DNA of 19,283 nt, taken from assembly GCA_910584805.1 (NCBI GenBank), contig CAJUCB010000007.1, positions 22,967 through 42,249 of the forward strand. The letters are read 5' to 3'. The notes under the pieces were generated by a model. That model was given only the letters and a program-made list of their open reading frames with translations, made no database searches and was not told the DNA's origin. Source of the stretch: an uncultured Oscillospiraceae bacterium (lineage in GTDB: Bacteria > Bacillota > Clostridia > Oscillospirales > Oscillospiraceae). The first letter of the stretch is position 1. Every line of letters begins with the position of its first letter. The position numbers were made by a program, and so were the translations under genes. Of the stretch, positions 1 through 6,999 are shown piece by piece.

Positions 1-81
1 GCGCAGGAAGGCAGTGCCCCCCAGGCCGATACAGAAGCCCCCCAGCAGGGCATACAAGAAGATTCCCCAATTACGTCTCAT
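1..81 (-). CDS. Partial membrane protein, possible formate/nitrite transporter family (N-terminus only)
   Basis: Only the first 27 codons lie in the window; the rest is beyond position 1. The start codon is ATG at 81-79, which overlaps the ysxC stop codon as ATGA, and a clear AGGAGG lies about 8 bases upstream. The visible peptide begins MRRNWGIFLYALLGG and continues into a glycine-rich hydrophobic segment with the motif GLGGTAFL. This looks like a first transmembrane helix. The pattern resembles the N-terminus of formate/nitrite channel family proteins of Clostridia, but 27 residues are too few to be sure. The tight overlap suggests that it is translationally coupled to ysxC and ends the lon-ysxC transcript or continues it. 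Other small integral membrane proteins remain possible. Confidence 0.45.
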   Translation of the reverse strand, partial: MRRNWGIFLYALLGGFCIGLGGTAFLR

Positions 82-689
82 GCCCTTGCCTCCTTTTCCC
101 CCCGGATATAGTCCAGGAGGATGCCCAACAGCTCCTCCCGGCCCACACCCTTTTCCGCAGAAAAGGGCAGGACCGGGACCGTCTCCGGTAGCTGCAAGGT
201 CTCCCGGATCAGGGCAAGGTTGGGCTCCAACTGGCTTTTTTTCAATTTATCCTGCTTGTTGGCCACCACCACAAAGGGCTTGCCACTGTCCTTAAACCAC
301 TGGCACATGACACAGTCGTCCGCTGTGGGTTTGTGGCGCATATCCACCAGGAGCAAGCCCAGGGTGAGCAGGCTGGTGTCGGCAAACCACTGTTCCATAA
401 GCTTGCCCCAGCGGGCCCGCTCCTGTTTCGACACCTTGGCGTAGCCGTACCCTGGAAGGTCTACAAAGTAGACCTTCTGGTCAATCAAAAAATAGTTAAT
501 GTGGGTGGTCTTGCCTGGGGCAGAGCCCACCCGGGCGAAGTTCTTCCGCTGCAACAAGCGGTTGATCACCGAGGACTTGCCCACGTTGGACCGTCCCGCA
601 AAGGCGATCTGAGGCAGACGGTCCCGGGGGCAATCCGTAAGGCTTGCAGCAGAGCGGATAAACTCCGCCTTTTGTGTGTTCAGCTCCAT
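78..689 (-). CDS. ysxC: Ribosome biogenesis GTP-binding protein YsxC/EngB (YihA)
   Basis: This is a 203-residue cytosolic TrmE-Era-EngA-type GTPase. The family is needed for late assembly of the 50S ribosomal subunit. All G motifs are visible: the P-loop GRSNVGKS (residues 32-39), a switch I Thr near 61-62, DLPG (77-80), NKQDK (144-148) and SAEKG (177-181). EngB proteins often have TKxD at G4, whereas this one has the general NKxD form. The length is normal for the family. The start is ATG at 689-687 with AGAGGAG about 7 bases upstream. Only 10 bases separate it from the lon stop, so the two genes should be co-transcribed; a lon-ysxC pairing is also found in other Firmicutes. The stop overlaps the next start by four bases. 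Confidence 0.96.
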   Translation of the reverse strand: MELNTQKAEFIRSAASLTDCPRDRLPQIAFAGRSNVGKSSVINRLLQRKNFARVGSAPGKTTHINYFLIDQKVYFVDLPGYGYAKVSKQERARWGKLMEQWFADTSLLTLGLLLVDMRHKPTADDCVMCQWFKDSGKPFVVVANKQDKLKKSQLEPNLALIRETLQLPETVPVLPFSAEKGVGREELLGILLDYIRGEKEARA

Positions 690-699
690 AGTGCTCCTC

Positions 700-3120
700 T
701 CATGCCTGGGGGCGGGGGGTGTGGGTCTCCGGGCTCTCAGGCAGGGTGGTCAGGCTCTCCCCCATCCCCTGTGCCTGGGCCAGCGGGGGGTGCTCCAAGG
801 CGTTGGCCAACACCTGGTCCACATGATCCACTGGGATGAACTGAAGGGCACCCCGGACGGTCTGGTCAATCTCCTCCAAGTCCTTCTCATTCTCCTTGGG
901 GATAATCACCGTATGGATGCCGTTGCGCAGAGCCGCCATAGACTTTTCCCGCAGGCCGCCAATGGGCAGCACCCGGCCTCGAAGGGTGACCTCCCCGGTC
1001 ATCGCCACGTCACTGCGGACGGGGATATTCGCCAAGGCGGAGACCATAGCGGTGCAGATTGTGATGCCGGCGGAAGGACCATCCTTGGGCACGGCCCCCT
1101 CTGGGAAGTGGATGTGGACATCCTGCTCTTTGTAAAAGTCTGCGGCAATGCCCAACTGTACCGCCCGGCTGCGGATATAGGTGAACGCTGCCCGGGCAGA
1201 CTCCTTCATCACGTTGCCCAGGTTGCCGGTGAGCTCCACCTTGCCGCTGCCTGGGGCCACATTGACCTCAGCCTCCAAGAGGGTTCCCCCTACGGAGGTC
1301 CAGGCCAGGCCGTTCACCAGACCCACCTGGTTCTCGGTTCCCTGCTTCTCCGGGTGGTACTTCCGGGGACCCAGATAGTCCTCTACCGTGTCGCCGGTGA
1401 CCTTCACCTGTTTGCTCTCCCCGGAAACAATCACCATAGCCGCTTTGCGGCACAGGGAACCCAATTCCCGCTCCAAGACACGGACACCAGACTCCCTGGT
1501 GTACGACACGATGGTCTCCCGAATGGCGTCGTCCGTGAGGCGCAGTTGAGTCTTTTTCAGGCCGTGGCGCTTGAGCTGTTTGGGCAACAGATGCGTCTTG
1601 GCAATCTGTAGCTTTTCTTCATCGGTATAGCTGGGCAGTTCAATGACCTCCATCCGGTCCAGCAGGGGTTTGGGGATGGTGGAGGTAGTATTGGCTGTGG
1701 TGATAAACATGACATCAGACAGGTCAAAGGGCAGCTCAATGAAGTGATCCCGGAAGCTGCTGTTTTGCTCCGCGTCCAGCACTTCCAGAAGGGCCGCCGC
1801 AGGGTCCCCACGCATATCACTGCCCATTTTGTCAATCTCGTCCAGGAGCAGCAGGGGATTGCTGGTCCCTGCCTGGCGCACAGCATTCATGATCCGGCCG
1901 GGCATGGCCCCCACATAGGTCTTGCGGTGGCCGCGAATATCTGCCTCGTCATGGATACCACCCAGAGAAATCCGGGCCAGCTTGCGGTTCAGGGCACGGG
2001 CCATAGACTTACCGATGGAGGTCTTACCCACACCAGGGGGGCCCACCAAGCAGATGATCTGCCCCTTCAGCTCTGGGGCCAGCTGCTTCACCGCCACGAA
2101 TTCCAGGATACGTTCCTTGACCTTCTCCAAGCCAAAGTGATCCGCATCCAAGATTTTACGGGCAGAATTGACGTTCACCCGCTCCTTGGACTTCTTGTTC
2201 CAAGGAAGCTCTAGGCACACGTCCAGGTAGTTGCGCAGCACCGAAGCCTCCGCTGAGGTAAAGGGCTGTTTTTCCAGGTGTATGACCTCTTTCAGCAGCT
2301 TTTCCTCCACCTCCTCCGGGAGGTGGGCATCGGCGATCTGCCGGCGGTAGGCAAGGATCTCATTGTCCCCGTCCTCCCCCAGCTCCTCCTGGATCACCCG
2401 GACCTGCTCCCGCAGGAAAGCGTCCTTCTGGTTCTGGGACATATTCTCCTGAACCTGGCGCTGGATGTTATGCTCCATCTCCAAAATTTCTACTTCCCGG
2501 CGGAGCAAACGATTGAGCTTGTTTAGCCGCTGGACAGGACGGATCTCGTCCAGGATCGACTGCTTATCCAGCACCCGCATGGCCACATTCTGGGCAATGA
2601 AGTCGGCGATATAGCCGGGGTCCTCACTGGATAGGATGTTCATAAGCACATCCGCAGAGGACGCCTTGGGGTTCAGGTCCGTGTAGCGGTCAAAGAGCTC
2701 ATAGGCCTGGCGGATGGCCGCCTCTGCCCGCAGGGAATTGCTGTGGCCCTCATAGCTGGCGGGAAATTCCACCTGCTCCACCTCTCCCATCAGGTAGGGT
2801 TCTGTCTGGGTAAGGCTGTGGAGCCGGGCCCGGAACTGCCCCTCCGCCATGATGCGGATGGACTTCCCTGGCAAGCGCAGAATCTGCCGCACGATGGACA
2901 CCGTCCCGATGGGAAAGAGCTGGTTAACGTCTGGCGCCTCCACCCGGATGTCCCGCTGGGCCACCAGGAAAATCGGCTGGTTGGAGGCCATGGCCTCCTC
3001 CACAGACTGGACGGAGGACTCCCGGGCTATGTCGAAGTGGACCATCATCTTGGGATACACCGTCAGGCCCCGCAGCGGCAGGACCGGAATGGGATATAGC
3101 TTCTTCTCTTCCTCTGGCAA
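700..3120 (-). CDS. lon: ATP-dependent protease Lon
   Basis: This is an 806-residue soluble AAA+ serine protease that degrades misfolded and regulatory proteins. The N-terminal substrate-binding (LON) domain covers about residues 8-200 and starts with IPVLPLRGLTVYP. A coiled, lysine/glutamate-rich linker lies at about 200-300. The AAA+ module has Walker A GPPGVGKT (360-367), Walker B LLLLDEID (423-430) and the DEADIRGHRKTYVGAMPGR segment. The C-terminal peptidase carries the catalytic dyad Ser683, in KDGPSAG, and Lys726, in GGLREKS. The last 35 or so residues form a Pro/Thr-rich tail. The start is TTG at 3120-3118: AGGAAG lies 9 bases upstream, and the resulting N-terminus aligns with Bacillus Lon from memory. 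The next in-frame ATG is at codon 25, inside the conserved domain. The gene follows clpX after an 84-base spacer containing two hairpins. Confidence 0.97.
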   Translation of the reverse strand: MPEEEKKLYPIPVLPLRGLTVYPKMMVHFDIARESSVQSVEEAMASNQPIFLVAQRDIRVEAPDVNQLFPIGTVSIVRQILRLPGKSIRIMAEGQFRARLHSLTQTEPYLMGEVEQVEFPASYEGHSNSLRAEAAIRQAYELFDRYTDLNPKASSADVLMNILSSEDPGYIADFIAQNVAMRVLDKQSILDEIRPVQRLNKLNRLLRREVEILEMEHNIQRQVQENMSQNQKDAFLREQVRVIQEELGEDGDNEILAYRRQIADAHLPEEVEEKLLKEVIHLEKQPFTSAEASVLRNYLDVCLELPWNKKSKERVNVNSARKILDADHFGLEKVKERILEFVAVKQLAPELKGQIICLVGPPGVGKTSIGKSMARALNRKLARISLGGIHDEADIRGHRKTYVGAMPGRIMNAVRQAGTSNPLLLLDEIDKMGSDMRGDPAAALLEVLDAEQNSSFRDHFIELPFDLSDVMFITTANTTSTIPKPLLDRMEVIELPSYTDEEKLQIAKTHLLPKQLKRHGLKKTQLRLTDDAIRETIVSYTRESGVRVLERELGSLCRKAAMVIVSGESKQVKVTGDTVEDYLGPRKYHPEKQGTENQVGLVNGLAWTSVGGTLLEAEVNVAPGSGKVELTGNLGNVMKESARAAFTYIRSRAVQLGIAADFYKEQDVHIHFPEGAVPKDGPSAGITICTAMVSALANIPVRSDVAMTGEVTLRGRVLPIGGLREKSMAALRNGIHTVIIPKENEKDLEEIDQTVRGALQFIPVDHVDQVLANALEHPPLAQAQGMGESLTTLPESPETHTPRPQA

Positions 3121-3129
3121 GGTGTTTCA

Positions 3130-3135
3130 CTTCCT
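3130..3135 (-). promoter_or_regulatory. lon ribosome binding site supporting a TTG start
   Basis: AGGAAG on the minus strand lies 9 bases before TTG at 3120-3118. No in-frame ATG occurs before codon 25, which falls inside the conserved N-terminal domain. A GTG at 3130-3128 is out of frame. Confidence 0.65.
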
Positions 3136-3138
3136 TTC

Positions 3139-3157
3139 CCCGGCCTTATATGCCGGG
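3139..3157 (-). other. GC-rich hairpin just upstream of the lon ribosome binding site
   Basis: On the minus strand a perfect 6-bp stem CCCGGC/GCCGGG encloses a 7-base AT-rich loop (ATATAAG). It ends about three bases before the AGGAAG that serves lon. No U-run follows, so it does not look like a terminator. It could affect mRNA stability or access to the lon start. Confidence 0.5.
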
Positions 3158-3168
3158 CGATTGTAGAA

Positions 3169-3194
3169 AGGGCGGAGAGTTTCCCCTCCGCCCT
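3169..3194 (-). terminator. Candidate weak terminator/attenuator between clpX and lon
   Basis: Read on the minus strand, AGGGCGGAG and CTCCGCCCT form a 9-bp GC-rich stem around an 8-base loop, starting 10 bases after the clpX stop codon. The stem is followed by TTCTACAAT, a short and interrupted U-run, so termination is probably partial. lon would then receive some read-through from clpX. No convincing lon promoter was found in the rest of the spacer. Confidence 0.45.
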
Positions 3195-3204
3195 GGGTCT
3201 TGTC

Positions 3205-4518
3205 TCAGGCTGTGCCGTCCCGACGGGCCAGACCACCGTTCTGGGCCCGCAGGGCCGCAGCACCCAGGCGGGGCCGGGGCGGACGCTCCGGGTCCCGAAC
3301 CAGGCCGGGGGCAGCCCCCTCTTTTACGCTCTCAGCGGTGATGTCCACCTCTACGATGGAGTCGTCGGAGGGGATATCAAACATGATCTGGTTCATGACA
3401 CCCTCCAACACAGCCCGCAGGCCACGGGCTCCGATGCCCCGCTCCATGGACTTGTCGGCCACAGCCTCCAACGCCCCTGGCTGGAACACCAGGTCCACCA
3501 TATCATATTCCAAGAGCTTTTGATACTGCTTCACCAGGGCATTCTTGGGCTCGGTGAGGATACGCACCAGATCCTCCCGGCTCAAGGGAGACAGGGAGGT
3601 AATGACGGGCAGACGGCCCACCAGCTCCGGGATAATGCCGAATTTCAATAAGTCGTGGGGTTGGATCTGCTCCAGCATATTGCGCTTTTCCAGCTCTTCC
3701 TTCCCCAAAATCTCCGCACCGAAGCCGATGCCCTTCTGGTTCACCCGCTTCTCGATGATCTTCTCCACGCCGTCGAACGCGCCGCCGCAAATGAAGAGGA
3801 TATTCTTGGTGTTCACCTGAATGAACTCCTGGTGGGGGTGCTTTCTGCCTCCCTGGGGCGGGACGTTGGCCACAGTGCCCTCTAAAATCTTCAGCAGGGC
3901 CTGCTGGACCCCTTCCCCGGATACATCCCGGGTAATAGAGGTATTTTCACTCTTTCGGGCGATTTTATCCATCTCGTCAATGTAAATAATGCCCCGTTCT
4001 GCCTGCTCCACGTCATAGTCGGCAGCCTGCACCAAACGCAGGAGGATATTCTCCACATCGTCGCCCACATACCCCGCCTCAGTGAGGGTGGTAGCGTCGG
4101 CAATGGCAAAGGGCACCCGGAGAATTTTGGCCAGGGACTGGGCCAGCAGGGTCTTCCCGCTGCCAGTGGGGCCGATGAGCAGGATGTTACTCTTTTGCAG
4201 CTCCACATCGTCGCCACCGCCAAAGTAGATGCGTTTATAGTGGTTGTACACAGCCACAGAAAGGGCTACCTTCGCCAGCTCCTGCCCCACCACATACTCA
4301 TCCAGGTAAGCCTTGATCTCTTTGGGGTTGGGGATGATCTCCGGCATATCCGTAGAGAGCTGGTCCTCCGGTTCGGGCATCTCATCCAAGATATCCATAC
4401 ACAGGTGGACGCACTCGTTACAGATGTATGCGCCAGGGCCTGCGATGACCTTGGACACCTGATCCTGATGCTTGCCGCAGAACGAGCAGCGAATGGCCCG
4501 CTTTTCATCTTTGTTCAT
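3205..4518 (-). CDS. clpX: ATP-dependent Clp protease ATP-binding subunit ClpX
   Basis: ClpX is the AAA+ unfoldase that feeds tagged substrates into ClpP. The 437-residue protein has an N-terminal C4 zinc-binding domain (Cys11, 14, 33, 36), Walker A GPTGSGKT (116-123), pore loop GYVGDD (149-154), Walker B IIYIDEMDK (167-175), the ClpP-docking loop with IGF at 264-266, and sensor 2 GIGARGLR (361-368). After about residue 400 comes a Pro/Arg/Ala-rich tail of some 35 residues that looks poorly conserved and slightly longer than usual. The frame stays open upstream to an ATG at 4575, but ATG 4518 is preferred. It has AGAGGTGA 5 bases before it, and MNKDEKRAIRCSFCGK matches the family N-terminus. 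The gene has its own promoter and sits directly after clpP. Confidence 0.97.
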   Translation of the reverse strand: MNKDEKRAIRCSFCGKHQDQVSKVIAGPGAYICNECVHLCMDILDEMPEPEDQLSTDMPEIIPNPKEIKAYLDEYVVGQELAKVALSVAVYNHYKRIYFGGGDDVELQKSNILLIGPTGSGKTLLAQSLAKILRVPFAIADATTLTEAGYVGDDVENILLRLVQAADYDVEQAERGIIYIDEMDKIARKSENTSITRDVSGEGVQQALLKILEGTVANVPPQGGRKHPHQEFIQVNTKNILFICGGAFDGVEKIIEKRVNQKGIGFGAEILGKEELEKRNMLEQIQPHDLLKFGIIPELVGRLPVITSLSPLSREDLVRILTEPKNALVKQYQKLLEYDMVDLVFQPGALEAVADKSMERGIGARGLRAVLEGVMNQIMFDIPSDDSIVEVDITAESVKEGAAPGLVRDPERPPRPRLGAAALRAQNGGLARRDGTA

Positions 4519-4523
4519 TTGCT

Positions 4524-4531
4524 TCACCTCT
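4524..4531 (-). promoter_or_regulatory. clpX ribosome binding site
   Basis: AGAGGTGA lies 5 bases before ATG 4518-4516. It supports this start over the in-frame ATG at 4575, which lies only a few bases downstream of the predicted transcription start. Confidence 0.8.
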
Positions 4532-4587
4532 TTCTTCCAATGTCCATCACAAGGAATCCGAACTCTATTGTTCACAGTTTTCAGTAG

Positions 4588-4616
4588 ATTTTACATCATA
4601 CAGTTTTTTCTGTCAA
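4588..4616 (-). promoter_or_regulatory. Sigma-A promoter of clpX
   Basis: On the minus strand TTGACA (4616-4611, a perfect -35) is followed by a 17-base spacer and TAAAAT (4593-4588, five of six matches to TATAAT). Transcription would start near 4581, giving a leader of about 60 bases. The promoter begins 13 bases after the clpP terminator. No CIRCE-like or CtsR-like operator was recognised next to it. Confidence 0.85.
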
Positions 4617-4628
4617 CTCTTATAACAT

Positions 4629-4660
4629 AGAAAAAGGGGGACAAATGCCCCCCTTTTTCT
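4629..4660 (-). terminator. Intrinsic terminator after clpP
   Basis: The halves AGAAAAAGGGGG and CCCCCTTTTTCT form a perfect 12-bp stem with an 8-base loop. On the minus strand the 3' arm supplies the U-run. It starts 7 bases after the clpP stop codon and is nearly symmetric, so it could also block plus-strand transcripts. It separates the tig-clpP transcript from clpX. Confidence 0.85.
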
Positions 4661-4666
4661 TGCTTC

Positions 4667-5248
4667 TTAGCGCTTATCCAGCACTTTGTCAATGATGCCG
4701 TAGGCCATGGCCTCGTCTGCGGTCATAAAGTTGTCCCGCTCACAGTCGGCGGCGACGACTTCCAGCGGCTTGCCGGTGTTGTCGGCAAGAATCTGGTTCA
4801 TACGCTTTTTGATGCTCTCCAAGCGTTTCATGTGGATGGCCATGTCGGTAACCTGACCCTGGGTTCCAGCGGAGGGCTGGTGGATCATGATCTCCGCATT
4901 GGGCAGCGCCATACGCTTGCCCTTGGTCCCAGAAGAGAGCAGGAATGCGCCCATACTGGCGGCCATACCGATGCAGATGGTGGACACATCACACTTGACG
5001 TACTGCATGGTATCATAAATTGCCATGCCCGCCGTGACGGAGCCGCCGGGGCTGTTGATGTAGAACTGGATATCCTGGTCTGGATTCTGGGATTCCAGAT
5101 ACAACAGCTGGGCGACCACAAGGCTGGCTGTGGTATCGTTCACCTCTTCCGAGAGGAAGATGATCCGGTCGTTGAGCAGGCGGGAGAAAATGTCATAGGA
5201 CCGCTCTCCCCGGTTGGTTTGTTCTACTACGTAAGGTACTAAACTCAT
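4667..5248 (-). CDS. clpP: ATP-dependent Clp protease proteolytic subunit ClpP
   Basis: ClpP is the barrel-shaped serine peptidase that degrades proteins unfolded by ClpX or other Clp ATPases in the cytosol. The 193-residue length is typical. The catalytic triad is visible as Ser98 (GMAASMG), His123 (MIHQP) and Asp172 (CERDNF). The N-terminal axial-loop region VPYVVEQTNRGERSYD and the substrate-binding INSPGGSV segment (65-71) are intact. The start is ATG at 5248-5246 with AAGGAG about 10 bases upstream. It follows tig after 54 bases with no recognisable promoter, so tig and clpP are probably one transcript ending at the terminator just downstream. A short hairpin lies in the spacer upstream of its ribosome binding site. 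Confidence 0.98.
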   Translation of the reverse strand: MSLVPYVVEQTNRGERSYDIFSRLLNDRIIFLSEEVNDTTASLVVAQLLYLESQNPDQDIQFYINSPGGSVTAGMAIYDTMQYVKCDVSTICIGMAASMGAFLLSSGTKGKRMALPNAEIMIHQPSAGTQGQVTDMAIHMKRLESIKKRMNQILADNTGKPLEVVAADCERDNFMTADEAMAYGIIDKVLDKR

Positions 5249-5269
5249 GCTGATGATCTCCTTTTTCCG

Positions 5270-5296
5270 TTTAGAACAAAGAGTACCCTGTCTAAA
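5270..5296 (-). other. Imperfect hairpin in the tig-clpP spacer
   Basis: TTTAG+ACA pairs with TGT+CTAAA, giving 8 base pairs with one bulged base and a 10-base loop. It lies between the tig stop and the AAGGAG of clpP. No U-run follows on the minus strand, so it is more likely an RNA processing or stability element than a terminator, if it has any role. Confidence 0.35.
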
Positions 5297-5302
5297 GGAA
5301 AA

Positions 5303-6880
5303 TTATTCCTCCGGCTTTTCTGTTTTCTTTTTTCTGGTGGTCTTCTTGGGGGCCTCTTCCCCCTCGGCTTTCTCTGCCTTGGGCTTTCTGGTCCGGGTAG
5401 TCTTCTTGGGGGCTTCTTCCCCCTCCTTTGCCTCAGCATCCTTGGGGGCAGCCTTCTTGCGGGTGGTCTTCTTCGCGGGCTTCTTCTCTTCCGCCTCTTC
5501 GCCCTCCGCTTCGGGGGCCTTCTCTGCCTTGGGCTCGTCCTTTGCGTCATCCTTGGTCACCTCAGTGACCTCGATCTCGCCGTCGCCCACGGCAGCCTCC
5601 ACCATGTGGGGCTTCGCCTCAGTGGCCACCAGGGCCATGGCGCGGTCACGGGCTAGGTCGGCTTTCAAGCCGTCGCGGTCCAGACCTTCCGCCACCCGCT
5701 CATAGGGCACGTTCAGGTTGGCAGCGGCCTTCTTGACCTCTTCGTCCACATCCTCGTCGGAGATGACGATATTCTCAGCGGCCACCACAGCGTCCAGGGC
5801 CAGCTGCTGCTTGATCTGGGTGACAGCAGAGGAGCGCAGGTCGTCGCGGATCTGGTCAATGGACATCTGCATGTACTGCATGTACATCTCCAAGGTGATG
5901 CCCTGCTGCTCCAGCCGGGCAGCATAGCTCTCCAGGAAGCGGTCTGTCTGGGCATCCACCATGGCCTTGGGCAGCTCAATGTCGACCTGGTCGCACAGCA
6001 TTGCCAGCAGGCTCTGGCGGAACTTGGCCTCGCTGTTGTTCATGTTGCGCTCAACGACCTTCTGCTTCAGGTCTTCCTTAAACTCAGCCAGGGTGTCGAA
6101 CTCGGAGACATCCTTGGCAAACTCGTCGTCGATCTCGGGGAGCTTCTTCTCCTTGACCTCCACACACTTGACCTTGAAGGTCACGGGCTTGCCAGCCAAT
6201 TCCTCAGCGTGGTACTCCTCCGGGAAGGTCAGGTCGATATCCTTCTCCTCACCGGCGGACATGCCCACCACCTGCTCCTCAAAGCCAGGGATGAAGCTGT
6301 GGGAGCCCAGGAGCAGCTCATAGCCCTGAGCGCTGCCACCATCGAAGAGGGCACCGTCTTTATATCCGGCATAGTCGATCACCGCGGTATCGCCCATCTG
6401 AGCGGCGCGCTCCACGGCCTCCAACTGGGTGGCGCGGTCAATGTACTGCTGAAGCTCTGCGTTCACTGCCTCGTCGGTAACGGTGGGCAGCACTTTGTCA
6501 GCTTCCAGCCCCTTATACTGCTTCAGGGTGATCACGGGACGGACAGTAATGATTGCCTTAAAGCTGAAGCCTTCCTTGCCCAGGTCCAAAATCTCTACCT
6601 GGGGAGGGGCGACGGAGTCCAGATTGTTCTCCTTGATGGCGTCCTGGCAGGCCTGGGGATAGATTGCCTCAATGGCATCCTCATAAAACACGCTGGCGCC
6701 GTACATGCCCTCAATCACCTTCCGGGGGGCTTTGCCCTTACGGAAACCGGGGACACTGATGCTACCACGGCTCTTGCGGTAAGCCTGATCCAGACCAGCT
6801 TCAAATTCCGCCTGGCCGACTTCCACGGTCAATTCGACCTCATATTTTTCTTTGTTCTCTACAACGCTCTTGACATTCAT
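5303..6880 (-). CDS. tig: Trigger factor (ribosome-associated chaperone) with a long basic C-terminal tail
   Basis: Trigger factor binds the ribosome exit tunnel and shields nascent chains; the middle domain is an FKBP-type prolyl isomerase. The N-terminal ribosome-binding domain carries the signature GFRKGKAPRK (residues 45-54). The PPIase domain spans about 155-240, including the DTAVIDYAGYKDG and GSHSFIPGFEEQ segments. The helical C-terminal chaperone arms follow to about 435. At 525 residues the protein is roughly 90 longer than usual. The excess is a Lys/Glu/Ala/Pro/Thr-rich tail (441-525) with three KKTTR repeats, predicted to be disordered. The start is ATG 6880-6878 with AGGAGG 9 bases upstream. 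It is the first gene of a tig-clpP transcript with a probable extended -10 promoter upstream. The tail's role is unknown. Confidence 0.96.
   Translation of the reverse strand: MNVKSVVENKEKYEVELTVEVGQAEFEAGLDQAYRKSRGSISVPGFRKGKAPRKVIEGMYGASVFYEDAIEAIYPQACQDAIKENNLDSVAPPQVEILDLGKEGFSFKAIITVRPVITLKQYKGLEADKVLPTVTDEAVNAELQQYIDRATQLEAVERAAQMGDTAVIDYAGYKDGALFDGGSAQGYELLLGSHSFIPGFEEQVVGMSAGEEKDIDLTFPEEYHAEELAGKPVTFKVKCVEVKEKKLPEIDDEFAKDVSEFDTLAEFKEDLKQKVVERNMNNSEAKFRQSLLAMLCDQVDIELPKAMVDAQTDRFLESYAARLEQQGITLEMYMQYMQMSIDQIRDDLRSSAVTQIKQQLALDAVVAAENIVISDEDVDEEVKKAAANLNVPYERVAEGLDRDGLKADLARDRAMALVATEAKPHMVEAAVGDGEIEVTEVTKDDAKDEPKAEKAPEAEGEEAEEKKPAKKTTRKKAAPKDAEAKEGEEAPKKTTRTRKPKAEKAEGEEAPKKTTRKKKTEKPEE
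5341..5473. repeat. Direct repeats coding for the trigger factor tail
   Basis: The 25-base segments 5341-5365 and 5401-5425 are identical except for one base and start exactly 60 bases (20 codons) apart. A third, more diverged copy starts near 5467, marked by tcttctt and a similar downstream pattern. They encode the repeated GEEAPKKTTR (residues 487-496 and 507-516) and the related KKPAKKTTRKK. This points to expansion of a 20-residue unit within the gene. Confidence 0.85.
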
Positions 6881-6899
6881 GTCCTTTTTCCTCCTGTGA

Positions 6900-6936
6900 A
6901 GCGCACCTTCCGCCCTGCAGGCTGGGAACGGGCGCT
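6900..6936 (-). other. Possible structured leader of tig
   Basis: In the tig leader AGCGC (6936-6932) can pair with GCGCT (6904-6900), TTCC with GGAA inside it, and the centre holds the 8-base palindrome CCTGCAGG (6914-6921). The region ends directly before the AGGAGG of tig. The stems are short and the fold is only inferred by eye. Confidence 0.25.
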
Positions 6937-6957
6937 GTGATGCAGTATATATAGGTT

Positions 6958-6966
6958 ATCATAGCA
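6958..6966 (-). promoter_or_regulatory. Probable extended -10 promoter of tig
   Basis: The minus strand reads TGC then TATGAT, an extended -10 element with five of six matches to TATAAT. At the proper distance upstream there is only a poor -35 (TAGCAA), which is common for extended -10 promoters. Transcription would start near 6951 and give a leader of about 70 bases. Confidence 0.55.
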
Positions 6967-6999
6967 GATTACGTCTGGAATTGCTAGACCTTTTTTTCA

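Noticed and set aside
676..1611. 311-codon plus-strand open frame antisense to lon
   Set aside because: It lies opposite the lon peptidase and AAA+ coding region, has no recognisable motif, and its composition fits a shadow frame.
4519..4575. 19-codon upstream extension of clpX
   Set aside because: The extra residues do not match the ClpX N-terminus, and the ATG at 4575 is only a few bases from the predicted transcription start, while 4518 has a good ribosome binding site.
4519..6999. CIRCE or CtsR operators near tig, clpP and clpX
   Set aside because: I looked for TTAGCACTC/GAGTGCTAA and GGTCAAA-type repeats in the spacers and saw none.
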